64,000 nt of DNA from Acinetobacter pittii (GTDB lineage Bacteria; Pseudomonadota; Gammaproteobacteria; Pseudomonadales; Moraxellaceae): positions 248,001 to 312,000 of the forward strand of contig NZ_CP139249.1 of NCBI RefSeq assembly GCF_034064985.1, given 5' to 3'. Shown piece by piece: positions 55,707-64,000 of the stretch. Below the pieces are notes generated by a model. It saw only the letters and a program-made list of their open reading frames with translations. It ran no database searches and was not told the DNA's origin. Position numbers and translations under genes: made by a program. The number at the start of each line of letters is the position of its first letter. Position 1 is the stretch's first letter.

Positions 55707-57221
55707 TTAAGCTGATTTTGCAACTGGTTCTGCTTGAAGCATTTGACCTGTTTCTTCGAAGTTTGCATGCCAAGACAATGCTTCACGAAGTAAGTGAGGA
55801 GTATGTCCACCTTTAGCACATGCACGATCAAAGTAGTCGTTTAATGCACCACGATAAAGTGGGTGTACACAGTTATCGATAATAGCGCGAGCACGCTCAC
55901 GAGGTGCTAAACCACGTAAGTCTGCTAAACCTTGCTCTGTCACTAAAATATCAACGTCGTGTTCACTGTGGTCAACGTGGCTCACCATTGGCACGATAGA
56001 AGAGATATCGCCGCCTTTAGCAATTGATTTAGTCACAAAGATTGCCAAGTGTGCGTTGCGAGCGAAGTCACCTGAACCACCAATACCGTTCATCATTTTA
56101 GTGCCGCACACGTGAGTTGAGTTCACGTTACCGTAAATATCAAACTCAAGCGCAGTGTTAATGCCGATAATACCTAAACGACGTACCAATTCAGGGTGGT
56201 TAGAAATTTCTTGTGGACGGAGCACTAATTTGTCTTTGTAAGCTTCGATATTGCCAAAAACTTTTTCGCCACATTTTGCAGAAAGTGTAATTGAGCTACC
56301 AGAAGCAAATTTCATTTTGCCTGCATCAATGAGTTCAAAAGTACAGTCTTGTAGTACTTCTGAGTACATGATGAGGTCTTCAAAATCAGAATCTTTTAAA
56401 CCTGTTAATACAGCATTGGCAATAGAGCCAATTCCTGCTTGTAATGGACCAAGGTTTTTCGGTAAACGACCTTCCGCAACTTCTTTATTAAAGAAAGCAA
56501 TTAAGTGGTTTGCAATGCCTTGAGTCTCATCATCTGGAGGAGTTACGGTTGATGGTGAGTCATGTGTATCGTTAAATACAATACCTACAATTTTTGCAGG
56601 ATCGATTTGGATTGCTGTTGTACCAATACGCTCATCCACTTTAGTTAATGGAATTGGAGTACGTGTTGGACGGTAAGTTGGAATATAGATATCGTGCAAA
56701 CCTTCAAAGCTTTCGCTTAAAGAGGTGTTGATTTCAACAATAACTTTTTCGGCAAAAATAGCGAAGCTTGCAGAGTTACCTACAGAAGTTGTTGGAATAA
56801 TGCCACCATCTTCAGTAATCGCAATTGCTTCAATCACCGCAACATCTGGACGTTTAAGCTGCTGGTTACGCATTTGCTCAACAGTTTCTGATAGATGTTG
56901 ATCAATAAACATAACTTCGCCGTTGTTGATCGCACGACGTAAAGTGTTGTCTACCTGAAATGGCATACGACGAGATAAAACACCTGCTTCCGTGAGTTGT
57001 TTGTCTAAGTCATTACCTAAGCTAGCACCCGTAATTAACGTGATTTTTAACGGATTTTTCTTTGCATGCTCTACAAGTGCTTGTGGAACAGCTTTAGCTT
57101 CACCGGCACGAGTAAAACCACTCATACCAACGGTCATTCCATTTTCGATGAATTGCGCAGCTTGTTCAGCACTGATGACCTTGTCATGAAGAGAAGCTAG
57201 GCGAATACGACTTAAAGACAT
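55707..57221 (-). CDS. Acetyl-CoA hydrolase/succinate CoA-transferase family
   Basis: A 504-residue class I CoA transferase of the Cat1/AarC/Ach1 family. The catalytic glutamate lies in IMYSEVLQDCTFEL, and the glycine-rich loop in MNGIGGSGDFARNAH. The family transfers CoA between acetyl-CoA and succinate, or acts as a detoxifying hydrolase. The substrate pair cannot be fixed from sequence, though the length and GIGSIANAVLTGL motif match succinate:acetate transferases. Monocistronic with its own terminator. Confidence 0.88.
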   Translation of the reverse strand: MSLSRIRLASLHDKVISAEQAAQFIENGMTVGMSGFTRAGEAKAVPQALVEHAKKNPLKITLITGASLGNDLDKQLTEAGVLSRRMPFQVDNTLRRAINNGEVMFIDQHLSETVEQMRNQQLKRPDVAVIEAIAITEDGGIIPTTSVGNSASFAIFAEKVIVEINTSLSESFEGLHDIYIPTYRPTRTPIPLTKVDERIGTTAIQIDPAKIVGIVFNDTHDSPSTVTPPDDETQGIANHLIAFFNKEVAEGRLPKNLGPLQAGIGSIANAVLTGLKDSDFEDLIMYSEVLQDCTFELIDAGKMKFASGSSITLSAKCGEKVFGNIEAYKDKLVLRPQEISNHPELVRRLGIIGINTALEFDIYGNVNSTHVCGTKMMNGIGGSGDFARNAHLAIFVTKSIAKGGDISSIVPMVSHVDHSEHDVDILVTEQGLADLRGLAPRERARAIIDNCVHPLYRGALNDYFDRACAKGGHTPHLLREALSWHANFEETGQMLQAEPVAKSA

Positions 57222-57412
57222 TGGACATCCTCAATATTGTCAAAACATAGGGGATTTTAGCTATGAAAAATTGAAAAGTGCATAGGTGTTAGGCTAAGGT
57301 CTAATTTTGTAAATAAATGGCGGTATAAATTATATTTATGGTTTTTATTTAATTGATTTTTATTGCTTTTATTTATTATCGAAACAAGGCTTTTAATTGC
57401 TGATTGATCAAA

Positions 57413-58870
57413 TTAAAAGCGCTCACTTAATGTTTGTTTTATTTTTTCCAAAGGATTCGTCGTGGTACTTTCTTCGGTACTCGGTTTTGGGATTGGTAAA
57501 GAAATAATAACTTCTAGACCACCTTGTTCACGATTATGAATTTGAATCTCACCATGATGAATATCGACAATACGTTTAACAATCGCAAGCCCAAGACCAC
57601 TACCTTGAATCGTTCTTGCTGAGTCTCCGCGAACAAAAGGTTGCATCAACTCTTCAATTTGATCTGCCGGAATACCTTCACCATGATCAGCAACGGTAAT
57701 TAAAATATATTCATTTTCAACTTTTGCACTGAGCTCAATTGGTTCAGCACCGTATCGTTTTGCATTATTAATCAAGTTGGCAATCAATCTTTTTAAAGAA
57801 AGACTACGTGCCGGAATAATAGGCACATCTTGCATCTCGAATTGAATATCGAGAGGTTTAAATTGCACAACTAATTCTTGCAAAAGCATGTTGATATTGG
57901 TGTCTTTCAATTCCTCGTCTGAACCATCGCGCATATACGAAATGAACTGATTAAGAATTGCATCCATATCATCTACATCGTAGACCAAGCCTTCACGTAA
58001 AAACTCATCAGGCAGCATCTCTGCTGTTAAGCGTATGCGTGTAAGCGGGGTGCGTAAATCATGTGAAATACCCGCCAACATAATACGTCGTTCGCGCTCA
58101 GTCTGATCGAGTGTGTAGACCATGCGATTAAAGGCTTGGTTTACTTGACGAATTTCTAGTGGTCCATGATTGGTATCAAGGTAGGGCGCTGTTCCAGATT
58201 TACTATATTCATTGGCAGCATTCTGCAAACGACGCAGAGGGCGGTTCATCTGTCTGACCAAAATCAAAATAATGATAGCCGACAGTAAAGGAACACCTAC
58301 AACCCAACCTACTAAGAGCTCAGGGCTGTAGTTGGCATAGGTTTTTAAAGGTTCACGAACCCAGTTTCCATGCATTTCAGGAGTTTGAATCCAAATGCGT
58401 GGGCTCGGTTTAAACTGGAAGTAAACAGTAACGTCTTTAGTCCCGATCTCATTGGCAAGTTTTTCTTCAACCTGATTGGTAAAAAACTCGGCAATAACCT
58501 TGTCTCGAACACTAGGATATTCTTTGGGGTTAGTGACGTATTCGATACCGACTCGATTACGTAACCACGCATCAACATCTACTTCATTTTCACGATGAAA
58601 AATTCGTATATCAGGATTGTTGACGAGTTCAAGCTCAACAGCAAGATAACGTGCATGTTGTTGAATTTCAGGTAAGTAAAGAGTGCGCCAAAAGAACCAT
58701 AACGACATAAATAAGCTAAAGAACACCACCAGCAGTACCAGAATAGTGGTACGCATGGCAGCAGAACGTGGTTTTATTTTGTCGAGAAAACGTTCCCATC
58801 GAGTCCGTTTACGTTCTGAGTAGGTAACGTAATCAGTAAAGTTCTGTGGGGCGATTGGTTCTAAACTCAC
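57413..58870 (-). CDS. envZ: Sensor histidine kinase EnvZ
   Basis: A 485-residue membrane sensor kinase. A long cytoplasmic N-terminus (residues 1-38) precedes helix 1 (TTILVLLVVFFSLFMSLWFF); a periplasmic domain of about 130 residues lies between it and helix 2, and a HAMP region follows. The phosphorylated histidine is in ISHDLRTPLTRIRL, the N box in LIANLINNAKRYG, and the G boxes in DHGEGIP and GSGLGLAIV. It pairs with OmpR, encoded 17 bp upstream in the same operon. In Acinetobacter the pair affects osmotic tolerance and virulence (family knowledge). Confidence 0.93.
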   Translation of the reverse strand: MSLEPIAPQNFTDYVTYSERKRTRWERFLDKIKPRSAAMRTTILVLLVVFFSLFMSLWFFWRTLYLPEIQQHARYLAVELELVNNPDIRIFHRENEVDVDAWLRNRVGIEYVTNPKEYPSVRDKVIAEFFTNQVEEKLANEIGTKDVTVYFQFKPSPRIWIQTPEMHGNWVREPLKTYANYSPELLVGWVVGVPLLSAIIILILVRQMNRPLRRLQNAANEYSKSGTAPYLDTNHGPLEIRQVNQAFNRMVYTLDQTERERRIMLAGISHDLRTPLTRIRLTAEMLPDEFLREGLVYDVDDMDAILNQFISYMRDGSDEELKDTNINMLLQELVVQFKPLDIQFEMQDVPIIPARSLSLKRLIANLINNAKRYGAEPIELSAKVENEYILITVADHGEGIPADQIEELMQPFVRGDSARTIQGSGLGLAIVKRIVDIHHGEIQIHNREQGGLEVIISLPIPKPSTEESTTTNPLEKIKQTLSERF

Positions 58871-58887
58871 TCTATCTTATCTCAAGC

Positions 58888-59652
58888 TTATTCAGCACCA
58901 TCCGGAACGAATACATAACCCACACCCCATACAGTTTGGATGTAACGTGCACGTGCAGGGTTATCTTCAATTAAACGACGTAGACGAGAGACTTGAACGT
59001 CAATTGAACGTTCCATTGCGCCCCATTCACGGCCACGCGCTAAGTTCATCAGTTTATCGCGTGTTAATGGTTCACGTGGGTGTTGTACCAATGCTTTTAA
59101 TACTGCAAATTCACCAGTGGTTAAGGTAACGATTTGTCCTTCGCGTGTCAGTGTACGGGTAGACAAATCTAAAGACCATGGACCAAAGCTTACTACTTCA
59201 ACTTGTTGGCTTGGTGCACCCGGAACTTCACGAACTTGACGACGTAATACTGCACGGATACGTGCTAAAAGCTCATTTGGATTAAATGGTTTTGGCAAGT
59301 AGTCATCTGCACCGGCTTCAAGACCGGCAATACGGTCTGAATCACTACCACGTGCTGTTAACATGATGATTGGCGTATCAATATTTGATTGACGTAAACG
59401 ACGGCAAATACTTAAACCATCTTCAACCGGTAACATAAAGTCGAGTACGATCAGTGAAAATAACTCACGTTGTAATAAACGATCCATTTGTGAAGCATCA
59501 TGGGCAGTTTTTACAACAAAGCCTTTATCTTCCAAAAAACGTTGCAAGAGGGTACGTAAACGCACATCGTCATCGACCACTAAAATACGTTCGACACGAT
59601 CCGTTTCGTTGTGTACGGTTTCAGGATGTTCAGCAGGTACAACTAAACTCAT
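58888..59652 (-). CDS. ompR: Response regulator OmpR
   Basis: A 254-residue response regulator. The receiver spans residues 20-135, with acidic pocket residues in ILVVDDDVRLRTLLQ, the phospho-acceptor Asp in SLIVLDFMLPVEDG and Lys in DDYLPKPFNP. A winged-helix DNA-binding domain follows (TLTTGEFAVLKALVQHPREP to WGVGYVFVPDGAE). It is first in the ompR-envZ operon. Confidence 0.96.
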   Translation of the reverse strand: MSLVVPAEHPETVHNETDRVERILVVDDDVRLRTLLQRFLEDKGFVVKTAHDASQMDRLLQRELFSLIVLDFMLPVEDGLSICRRLRQSNIDTPIIMLTARGSDSDRIAGLEAGADDYLPKPFNPNELLARIRAVLRRQVREVPGAPSQQVEVVSFGPWSLDLSTRTLTREGQIVTLTTGEFAVLKALVQHPREPLTRDKLMNLARGREWGAMERSIDVQVSRLRRLIEDNPARARYIQTVWGVGYVFVPDGAE

Positions 59653-60319
59653 GATGTACTCCCTTTTAAAGTCATAATTTATATATTATTGGGTCGGATA
59701 GGCTTATTGCCAACAAGCCCTCAGTATAATGCTGATGTTCTTGTTTAGACTATGTATCAATTTGCTCAAAATTACAATTTTCAAGGTGGTTTGAAACCAA
59801 AAAACAACATCTTAAGCCCATAATTTAGCAAAGACCGTTCAGAAAAAACAAATACTTAAATGTTCAATGATTTTATAATCTCTCAATAGTAATAACTCTT
59901 TGTTTTAAATAGATTCTTTAAATCAATCTTAACGCCCCTCTATAGGCTTTTTAATAGTTGAATTGAGCAAATAACCAAATTTGATAACAAATTACGAGAA
60001 TAAAACAGTGATCAATCTCAATATTTTATCTTTTGGGTCATGTATCAATATGATCATTTTCTCGTAAATTATATTAAATTTTTGTCACATTTATGACATA
60101 AGTCATACGTTTAAATTTTATAAAGGTTAAAAGGCTGAGTTCAGTATTAATTTTTTCATACTTAAACGCATGTTTTTTTGTGCTCTAGTCGTCGAAAAAA
60201 GTATAAATATTCAGAGTCAATACAAAAAAACGTTTTGAATACGCAAACAAGTGTGGATTTTATGGGCTTGGTCTTTATAATCAGTGCTTTTAAACTTTAT
60301 CCTTGTGGGATCAAACACG
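59653..60319. other. Divergent spacer between ompR and tex
   Basis: About 670 bp of AT-rich DNA with no gene. It must contain the divergent promoters of ompR and tex. The AT tracts near 60060-60120 could be regulatory, but I see no clean operator. Confidence 0.5.
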
Positions 60320-62668
60320 ATGACTGACTTAGTTCAGCAGTTGGCAAGTGAACTTGCCGTACGTCCAAACCAAGTAGAAGCTGCCATCCGCTTAATTGAT
60401 GAAGGTGCCAGTGTTCCATTCATTGCCCGTTACCGTAAAGAAGTAACACAAGGTTTAGATGATACGCAGTTACGCCAATTAGATACTCGTTTAGCGTATT
60501 TACGTGATTTATATGAGCGCCGTGAAAAGGTTATTCAGTCATTGCAAGAACAGAATAAATTGAGTGATGACTTGTTGGCGCGGGTGAATGCAGCCGAAAC
60601 AAAAAATGCTTTAGAAGAAATTTATGCACCGTATCGTCCTAAGCGTACAAGTAAATCTTTTAAAGCAAAAGAAGCAGGTCTAGGACCGATTGCTGAAAAA
60701 ATTATTGCAGAACAAGTTGACCCGACAGAAGCATTAGCTGGTTTTAGTCATGAAGACTATCCAGATGTTGAAAGTCAGTTAGATGCGATTCAGCATATTC
60801 TAATTGATGACTGGGCACAAAATATTGCGCTTACTACAGAATTAAAAGCAACTTTTGCAAAAACTGCAGTTTTAAAAAGTACAGTTGCTTCTGAAGAAAA
60901 GAAAGAAGTCGGTAAAAAATTCCGTGATTACTTTGAATTTTCTGAAGGTTTAAATAAACTGCCTTCACATCGTTTATTGGCGATGTTGCGTGGTCGTCAA
61001 GAAAATGTATTAGGTTTAAAAGTAGATGGTGAAGATGATGCACCATTGGCACGTATTGAAACTGAATACAACCTTGAGCAAATTCAGCCGCAAGCACGTC
61101 AGGACTTCTTAAAGCAAACTGCTAAATTGTTCTGGTTGGGTAAAGTTCGCCCTCAAATCGAGCATTCATTGCTGACAGAGAAGCGTCTTACTGCCGAAGC
61201 AGAAGCAATGCAGGTATTTGCTGAAAACCTTCGTCATTTATTATTATCGGCACCAGCGGGTAGCCGTACTACTTTAGGTGTTGACCCTGGTATTCGTACT
61301 GGTGTGAAACTGGCTGTAGTAAGCGATGCTGGAGATGTACTTGCTCACAGCACGATTTATCCATTTGCGCCTAAAGAAGATAAAGAAGGTTCTATTGCTG
61401 AACTTGCGCGTCTATGCCGTGAATATAATGTAGAGCTTATTGCTATTGGTAATGGTACAGCTAGCCGTGAAACGGAAGCTGTTGTGGCTGAAATGATGGC
61501 TGCTAATACAGACCTTAAATTAACACGCGTGACTGTAAGTGAAGCGGGTGCATCTGTTTACTCTGCAAGTGAACTTGCTGCGGCAGAACTTCCAGAGCTT
61601 GATGTTTCAATTCGTGGTGCAGTATCGATTGCTCGCCGTTTACAAGATCCTCTTGCTGAACTTGTTAAGATTGATCCGAAATCAATTGGTGTGGGTCAAT
61701 ATCAACACGACGTAAATCAAACTGGTTTAGCAAAAACACTTGACGCTGTAGTAGAAGACTGTGTGAACGCGGTTGGTGTTGATGTAAATACCGCTTCTCC
61801 AGCAATCTTGGCTTACATTGCGGGTTTAAACAAAGCAATTGCTCAGCAAATTGTTGAATACCGCAAAGAGCATGGTCGTTTTGATAACCGTCAAGCTTTG
61901 AAAAGCGTACCGCGTTTAGGCGAGCGTACTTTTGAGCAAGCAGCTGGTTTCTTACGTATCCAAAATGGTTCTGAACCTTTAGATGCTTCTGCGGTTCACC
62001 CTGAGAGTTATGGTCTTGTTGAGAAAATTGTTGCAGCAAAAGCGACAACTGTGAAAGACATTATTGGTAATACCGAAATCATTCGCCAAGTAAAAGCTGA
62101 TGAATTTGTTGATGACAAATTTGGTTTGCCAACTGTTCAAGACGTATTAGCTGAACTTGAAAAACCGGGTCGTGACCCGCGTCCAGAGTTTCGTACAGCT
62201 AAATTCCGCGAAGATATCACTGAAGTTGGTCAATTAACTGAAGGTATGCAACTTGAGGGTGTGATTACTAATGTCACAAACTTTGGTGCTTTCGTTGATA
62301 TTGGTGTACATCAGGATGGTTTAGTTCATATTTCTGAGTTAGCGAATGAGTTCGTTTCTGATCCGCATAAAGTTGTAAAACCAGGTCAGATCGTACAAGT
62401 GCGTGTTATGCAGGTTGATGTTGAACGTAACCGCGTGAACTTAAGTATGCGTGCTGAAGGTTCTGCACCTGTAAAAGCACAGCGTCCATCACGCCGTGAA
62501 CAAAATACAGAACAGCGTTTTGAACGTAAGCCTCAAGGTAAACGTCCTCAACCACGTAAAGATCAAGCTGAGCGTCCTCAGCGTAACAAGCAAGAAAAGC
62601 CACAAGAACAAAAGATTGGTGGTTTAGGTGCATTGTTATTACAAGCTGGAATTAAAGGTTCTAAATAA
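60320..62668 (+). CDS. tex: RNA-binding transcription accessory protein Tex
   Basis: A 782-residue protein of the Tex/Spt6 family. The N-terminal helical region starts ELAVRPNQVEAAIRLIDEGA; a YqgF-like RNase-H domain lies around 320-430 (TTLGVDPGIRTGVKLAVV); helix-hairpin-helix motifs follow at about 490-560 (GVDVNTASPAILAYIAGLNK), and an S1 domain at about 640-710 (LEGVITNVTNFGAFVDIGVH). The end is a basic, Pro/Gln-rich tail. I chose the ATG at 60320; the frame extends to a GTG at 60284 without homology. It is a core gene with its own terminator. Confidence 0.96.
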   Translation: MTDLVQQLASELAVRPNQVEAAIRLIDEGASVPFIARYRKEVTQGLDDTQLRQLDTRLAYLRDLYERREKVIQSLQEQNKLSDDLLARVNAAETKNALEEIYAPYRPKRTSKSFKAKEAGLGPIAEKIIAEQVDPTEALAGFSHEDYPDVESQLDAIQHILIDDWAQNIALTTELKATFAKTAVLKSTVASEEKKEVGKKFRDYFEFSEGLNKLPSHRLLAMLRGRQENVLGLKVDGEDDAPLARIETEYNLEQIQPQARQDFLKQTAKLFWLGKVRPQIEHSLLTEKRLTAEAEAMQVFAENLRHLLLSAPAGSRTTLGVDPGIRTGVKLAVVSDAGDVLAHSTIYPFAPKEDKEGSIAELARLCREYNVELIAIGNGTASRETEAVVAEMMAANTDLKLTRVTVSEAGASVYSASELAAAELPELDVSIRGAVSIARRLQDPLAELVKIDPKSIGVGQYQHDVNQTGLAKTLDAVVEDCVNAVGVDVNTASPAILAYIAGLNKAIAQQIVEYRKEHGRFDNRQALKSVPRLGERTFEQAAGFLRIQNGSEPLDASAVHPESYGLVEKIVAAKATTVKDIIGNTEIIRQVKADEFVDDKFGLPTVQDVLAELEKPGRDPRPEFRTAKFREDITEVGQLTEGMQLEGVITNVTNFGAFVDIGVHQDGLVHISELANEFVSDPHKVVKPGQIVQVRVMQVDVERNRVNLSMRAEGSAPVKAQRPSRREQNTEQRFERKPQGKRPQPRKDQAERPQRNKQEKPQEQKIGGLGALLLQAGIKGSK

Positions 62669-62687
62669 GAGCCTTTAAAACAATAAA

Positions 62688-62710
62688 AAAGCCTCCATTC
62701 GGGGGCTTTC
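62688..62710 (+). terminator. Terminator after tex
   Basis: AAAGCCTCC and GGGGGCTTT around ATTC, then T-rich sequence. Confidence 0.75.
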
Positions 62711-62966
62711 TTTATTAGTGAAATATAATTTTTTAATAGACTTTAAAGAGCAGTTAAGAAAAAATCGCAGTCGTGAAGATGAGGTGAATCTTAAGATCAA
62801 CAAATCGTTGTTAAACACACAATTAAATACACAACGTTATAGCATAACTAAACTTTAATGAGATTCAGTTGTCCGACATCATCAACCCAGCCTTGAAGCT
62901 TTTATTCTCTTTCAGGCTGTAATAGTACAACTTTGCTTATTTCTTTTTATTATAAATGGTTGTTTT

Positions 62967-64000
62967 ATGTCGGTTTTAAACCTGAAAAATAGATTTCATT
63001 TAAAAGACCTCTTATCCGGAGTTGTCGTATTCCTCGTGGCATTACCGCTGTGCTTAGGTATCGCTTTAGCCTCAGGTGCTCCCATCATCTCTGGTATTAT
63101 TGCAGGTATTGTCGGCGGTATTATTGTGGGTTTACTCAGTGGTTCCCACATTAGCGTTGCAGGCCCAGCGGCAGGGCTGACTGCCGTAATTCTTGTACAG
63201 TTAGAACAACTAGGCGGCAATTATGCCGCCTTTTTATTATGTATTATTTTTGCAGGTGTCCTACAAATTCTATTTGGATTATTCAAGTTAGGTTTTTTTG
63301 CTAACTTTATTCCAAATAATGTCATTTTAGGGTTATTAGCCGCTATTGGTGTCATCCTAATTGCGACACAATTGCCTTACCTGTTCGGACTTTCTGATTT
63401 TTCATGGAAACAGGTTTGGACTTCAACACCAGACGCATTCCTTCAACGTTTTGATGGGGGAGCGGCACTGATTGGTTTGCTCAGTTTATTTCTAATTTTA
63501 GCGTGGGATAGCAGTCCGCTTAAAAAACTAGCTTTACCTTCGGCTTTAATCGCAGTTGTGCTAGCAGCAGTTTTAAATTTTGTTTTAGTGAGTATCGGCT
63601 CTGCATGGGCAGTGCAAATAGATAATCTCATTCAGTTACCGAATATCTTACAAGCACCCGAAGAAGTATTAATTTTTCCTGATTTTAGCTATTTAGCTGA
63701 GCCTATGATTTACACAGGGGCAATCACTCTGGCTGTCGTTGCATCTTTAGAAACGTTATTGAATTTAGAGGCAGCAGATAAAATCGATCCTCAAAAACGT
63801 TCTTCTCCTCCTAATCGCGAACTTTGGGCACAAGGCACAGGGAATATCGTTTCGGGCTTAATAGGTGGTATGCCCGTGACTTCAGTGATTGTACGTAGTT
63901 CGGTGAATGCGAATACAGGTGCGCGTAGTAAATGCTCTACCATTATTCATGGGGTATTGTTGCTGTTGGCGGTTTTGTTCTTTGTGCCATTAATGAACAT
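62967..64000 (+). CDS. SulP-family anion transporter, 3' end outside window
   Basis: The ATG at 62967 opens a frame of 344 codons that runs off the window. The N-terminal SulP motif is FHLKDLLSGVVVFLVALPLC, LCLGIALASGAPIISGIIAG, and GSHISVAGPAAGLTAVILVQ; about ten transmembrane helices are visible. The second conserved part MGGMPVTSVI-like (GGMPVTSVIVRSSVNANTGA) is also present. It probably carries bicarbonate or sulfate with Na+ or H+. A STAS or carbonic-anhydrase domain may follow downstream. Confidence 0.9.
   Translation, partial: MSVLNLKNRFHLKDLLSGVVVFLVALPLCLGIALASGAPIISGIIAGIVGGIIVGLLSGSHISVAGPAAGLTAVILVQLEQLGGNYAAFLLCIIFAGVLQILFGLFKLGFFANFIPNNVILGLLAAIGVILIATQLPYLFGLSDFSWKQVWTSTPDAFLQRFDGGAALIGLLSLFLILAWDSSPLKKLALPSALIAVVLAAVLNFVLVSIGSAWAVQIDNLIQLPNILQAPEEVLIFPDFSYLAEPMIYTGAITLAVVASLETLLNLEAADKIDPQKRSSPPNRELWAQGTGNIVSGLIGGMPVTSVIVRSSVNANTGARSKCSTIIHGVLLLLAVLFFVPLMN

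Overview
The window is a low-GC gammaproteobacterial chromosome segment that I place in Acinetobacter, probably the calcoaceticus-baumannii complex. Grounds: scattered rather than clustered histidine genes (hisBH, hisA, hisF), a Kup transporter near an aquaporin Z, OmpR/EnvZ next to Tex, and several families typical of the genus (DHCW-motif cupin, PanZ-like sensor, CSD-DUF1294 protein). The species is inference; no rRNA is present.

Region 1 (1-5.5 kb) is accessory: small unrecognised proteins, two secreted proteins, a paralogous pair of XRE regulators, a 52-codon gene, and an AT-rich two-gene insert bounded by a 13-bp direct repeat. Region 2 (6.2-13.1 kb) is one giant RTX/Bap-like adhesin: about 18 immunoglobulin-like units in 84-residue steps, a duplicated RTX module and a type I secretion C-terminus. 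No type I secretion genes lie nearby. A structured non-coding stretch and tRNA-Thr follow. Region 3 (13.8-27.9 kb) holds a gamma-glutamylcyclotransferase-like protein, an MFS exporter with a divergent LysR regulator, a two-gene isonitrile cluster (isonitrile synthase plus Fe(II)/2-oxoglutarate oxygenase) behind about 900 bp of very AT-rich DNA, an RND efflux pump with its adaptor and TetR regulator, a DMT transporter, two exported proteins and an aldo/keto reductase.

Region 4 (28-33 kb) is a second accessory patch: an AraC regulator, a P4-phage-like structured stretch, a TetR gene broken by an in-frame amber codon, a proteasome-beta-like Ntn hydrolase, and an orphan VgrG C-terminal fragment, putative Cys-His effector and lipoprotein immunity protein that look like a type VI secretion cassette. 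Region 5 (33-64 kb) is mostly core: HxlR/flavodoxin-fold reductase, ElbB, tRNA-Ser, Kup, an anchored DNA/RNA nuclease, a LysE exporter under a 48-bp palindrome, AqpZ, hisF, thrB, a DMT exporter facing an XRE-cupin regulator across twin operators, an ABC exporter, hisA, an RNase D-like exonuclease, hisH, hisB, two identical tRNA-Phe genes, a CoA transferase, EnvZ/OmpR, Tex and a truncated SulP transporter.

The strongest candidates for something new are the VgrG-tail/effector/immunity cassette with its divergent Ntn hydrolase, the isonitrile cluster, and the adhesin's nested repeat architecture.
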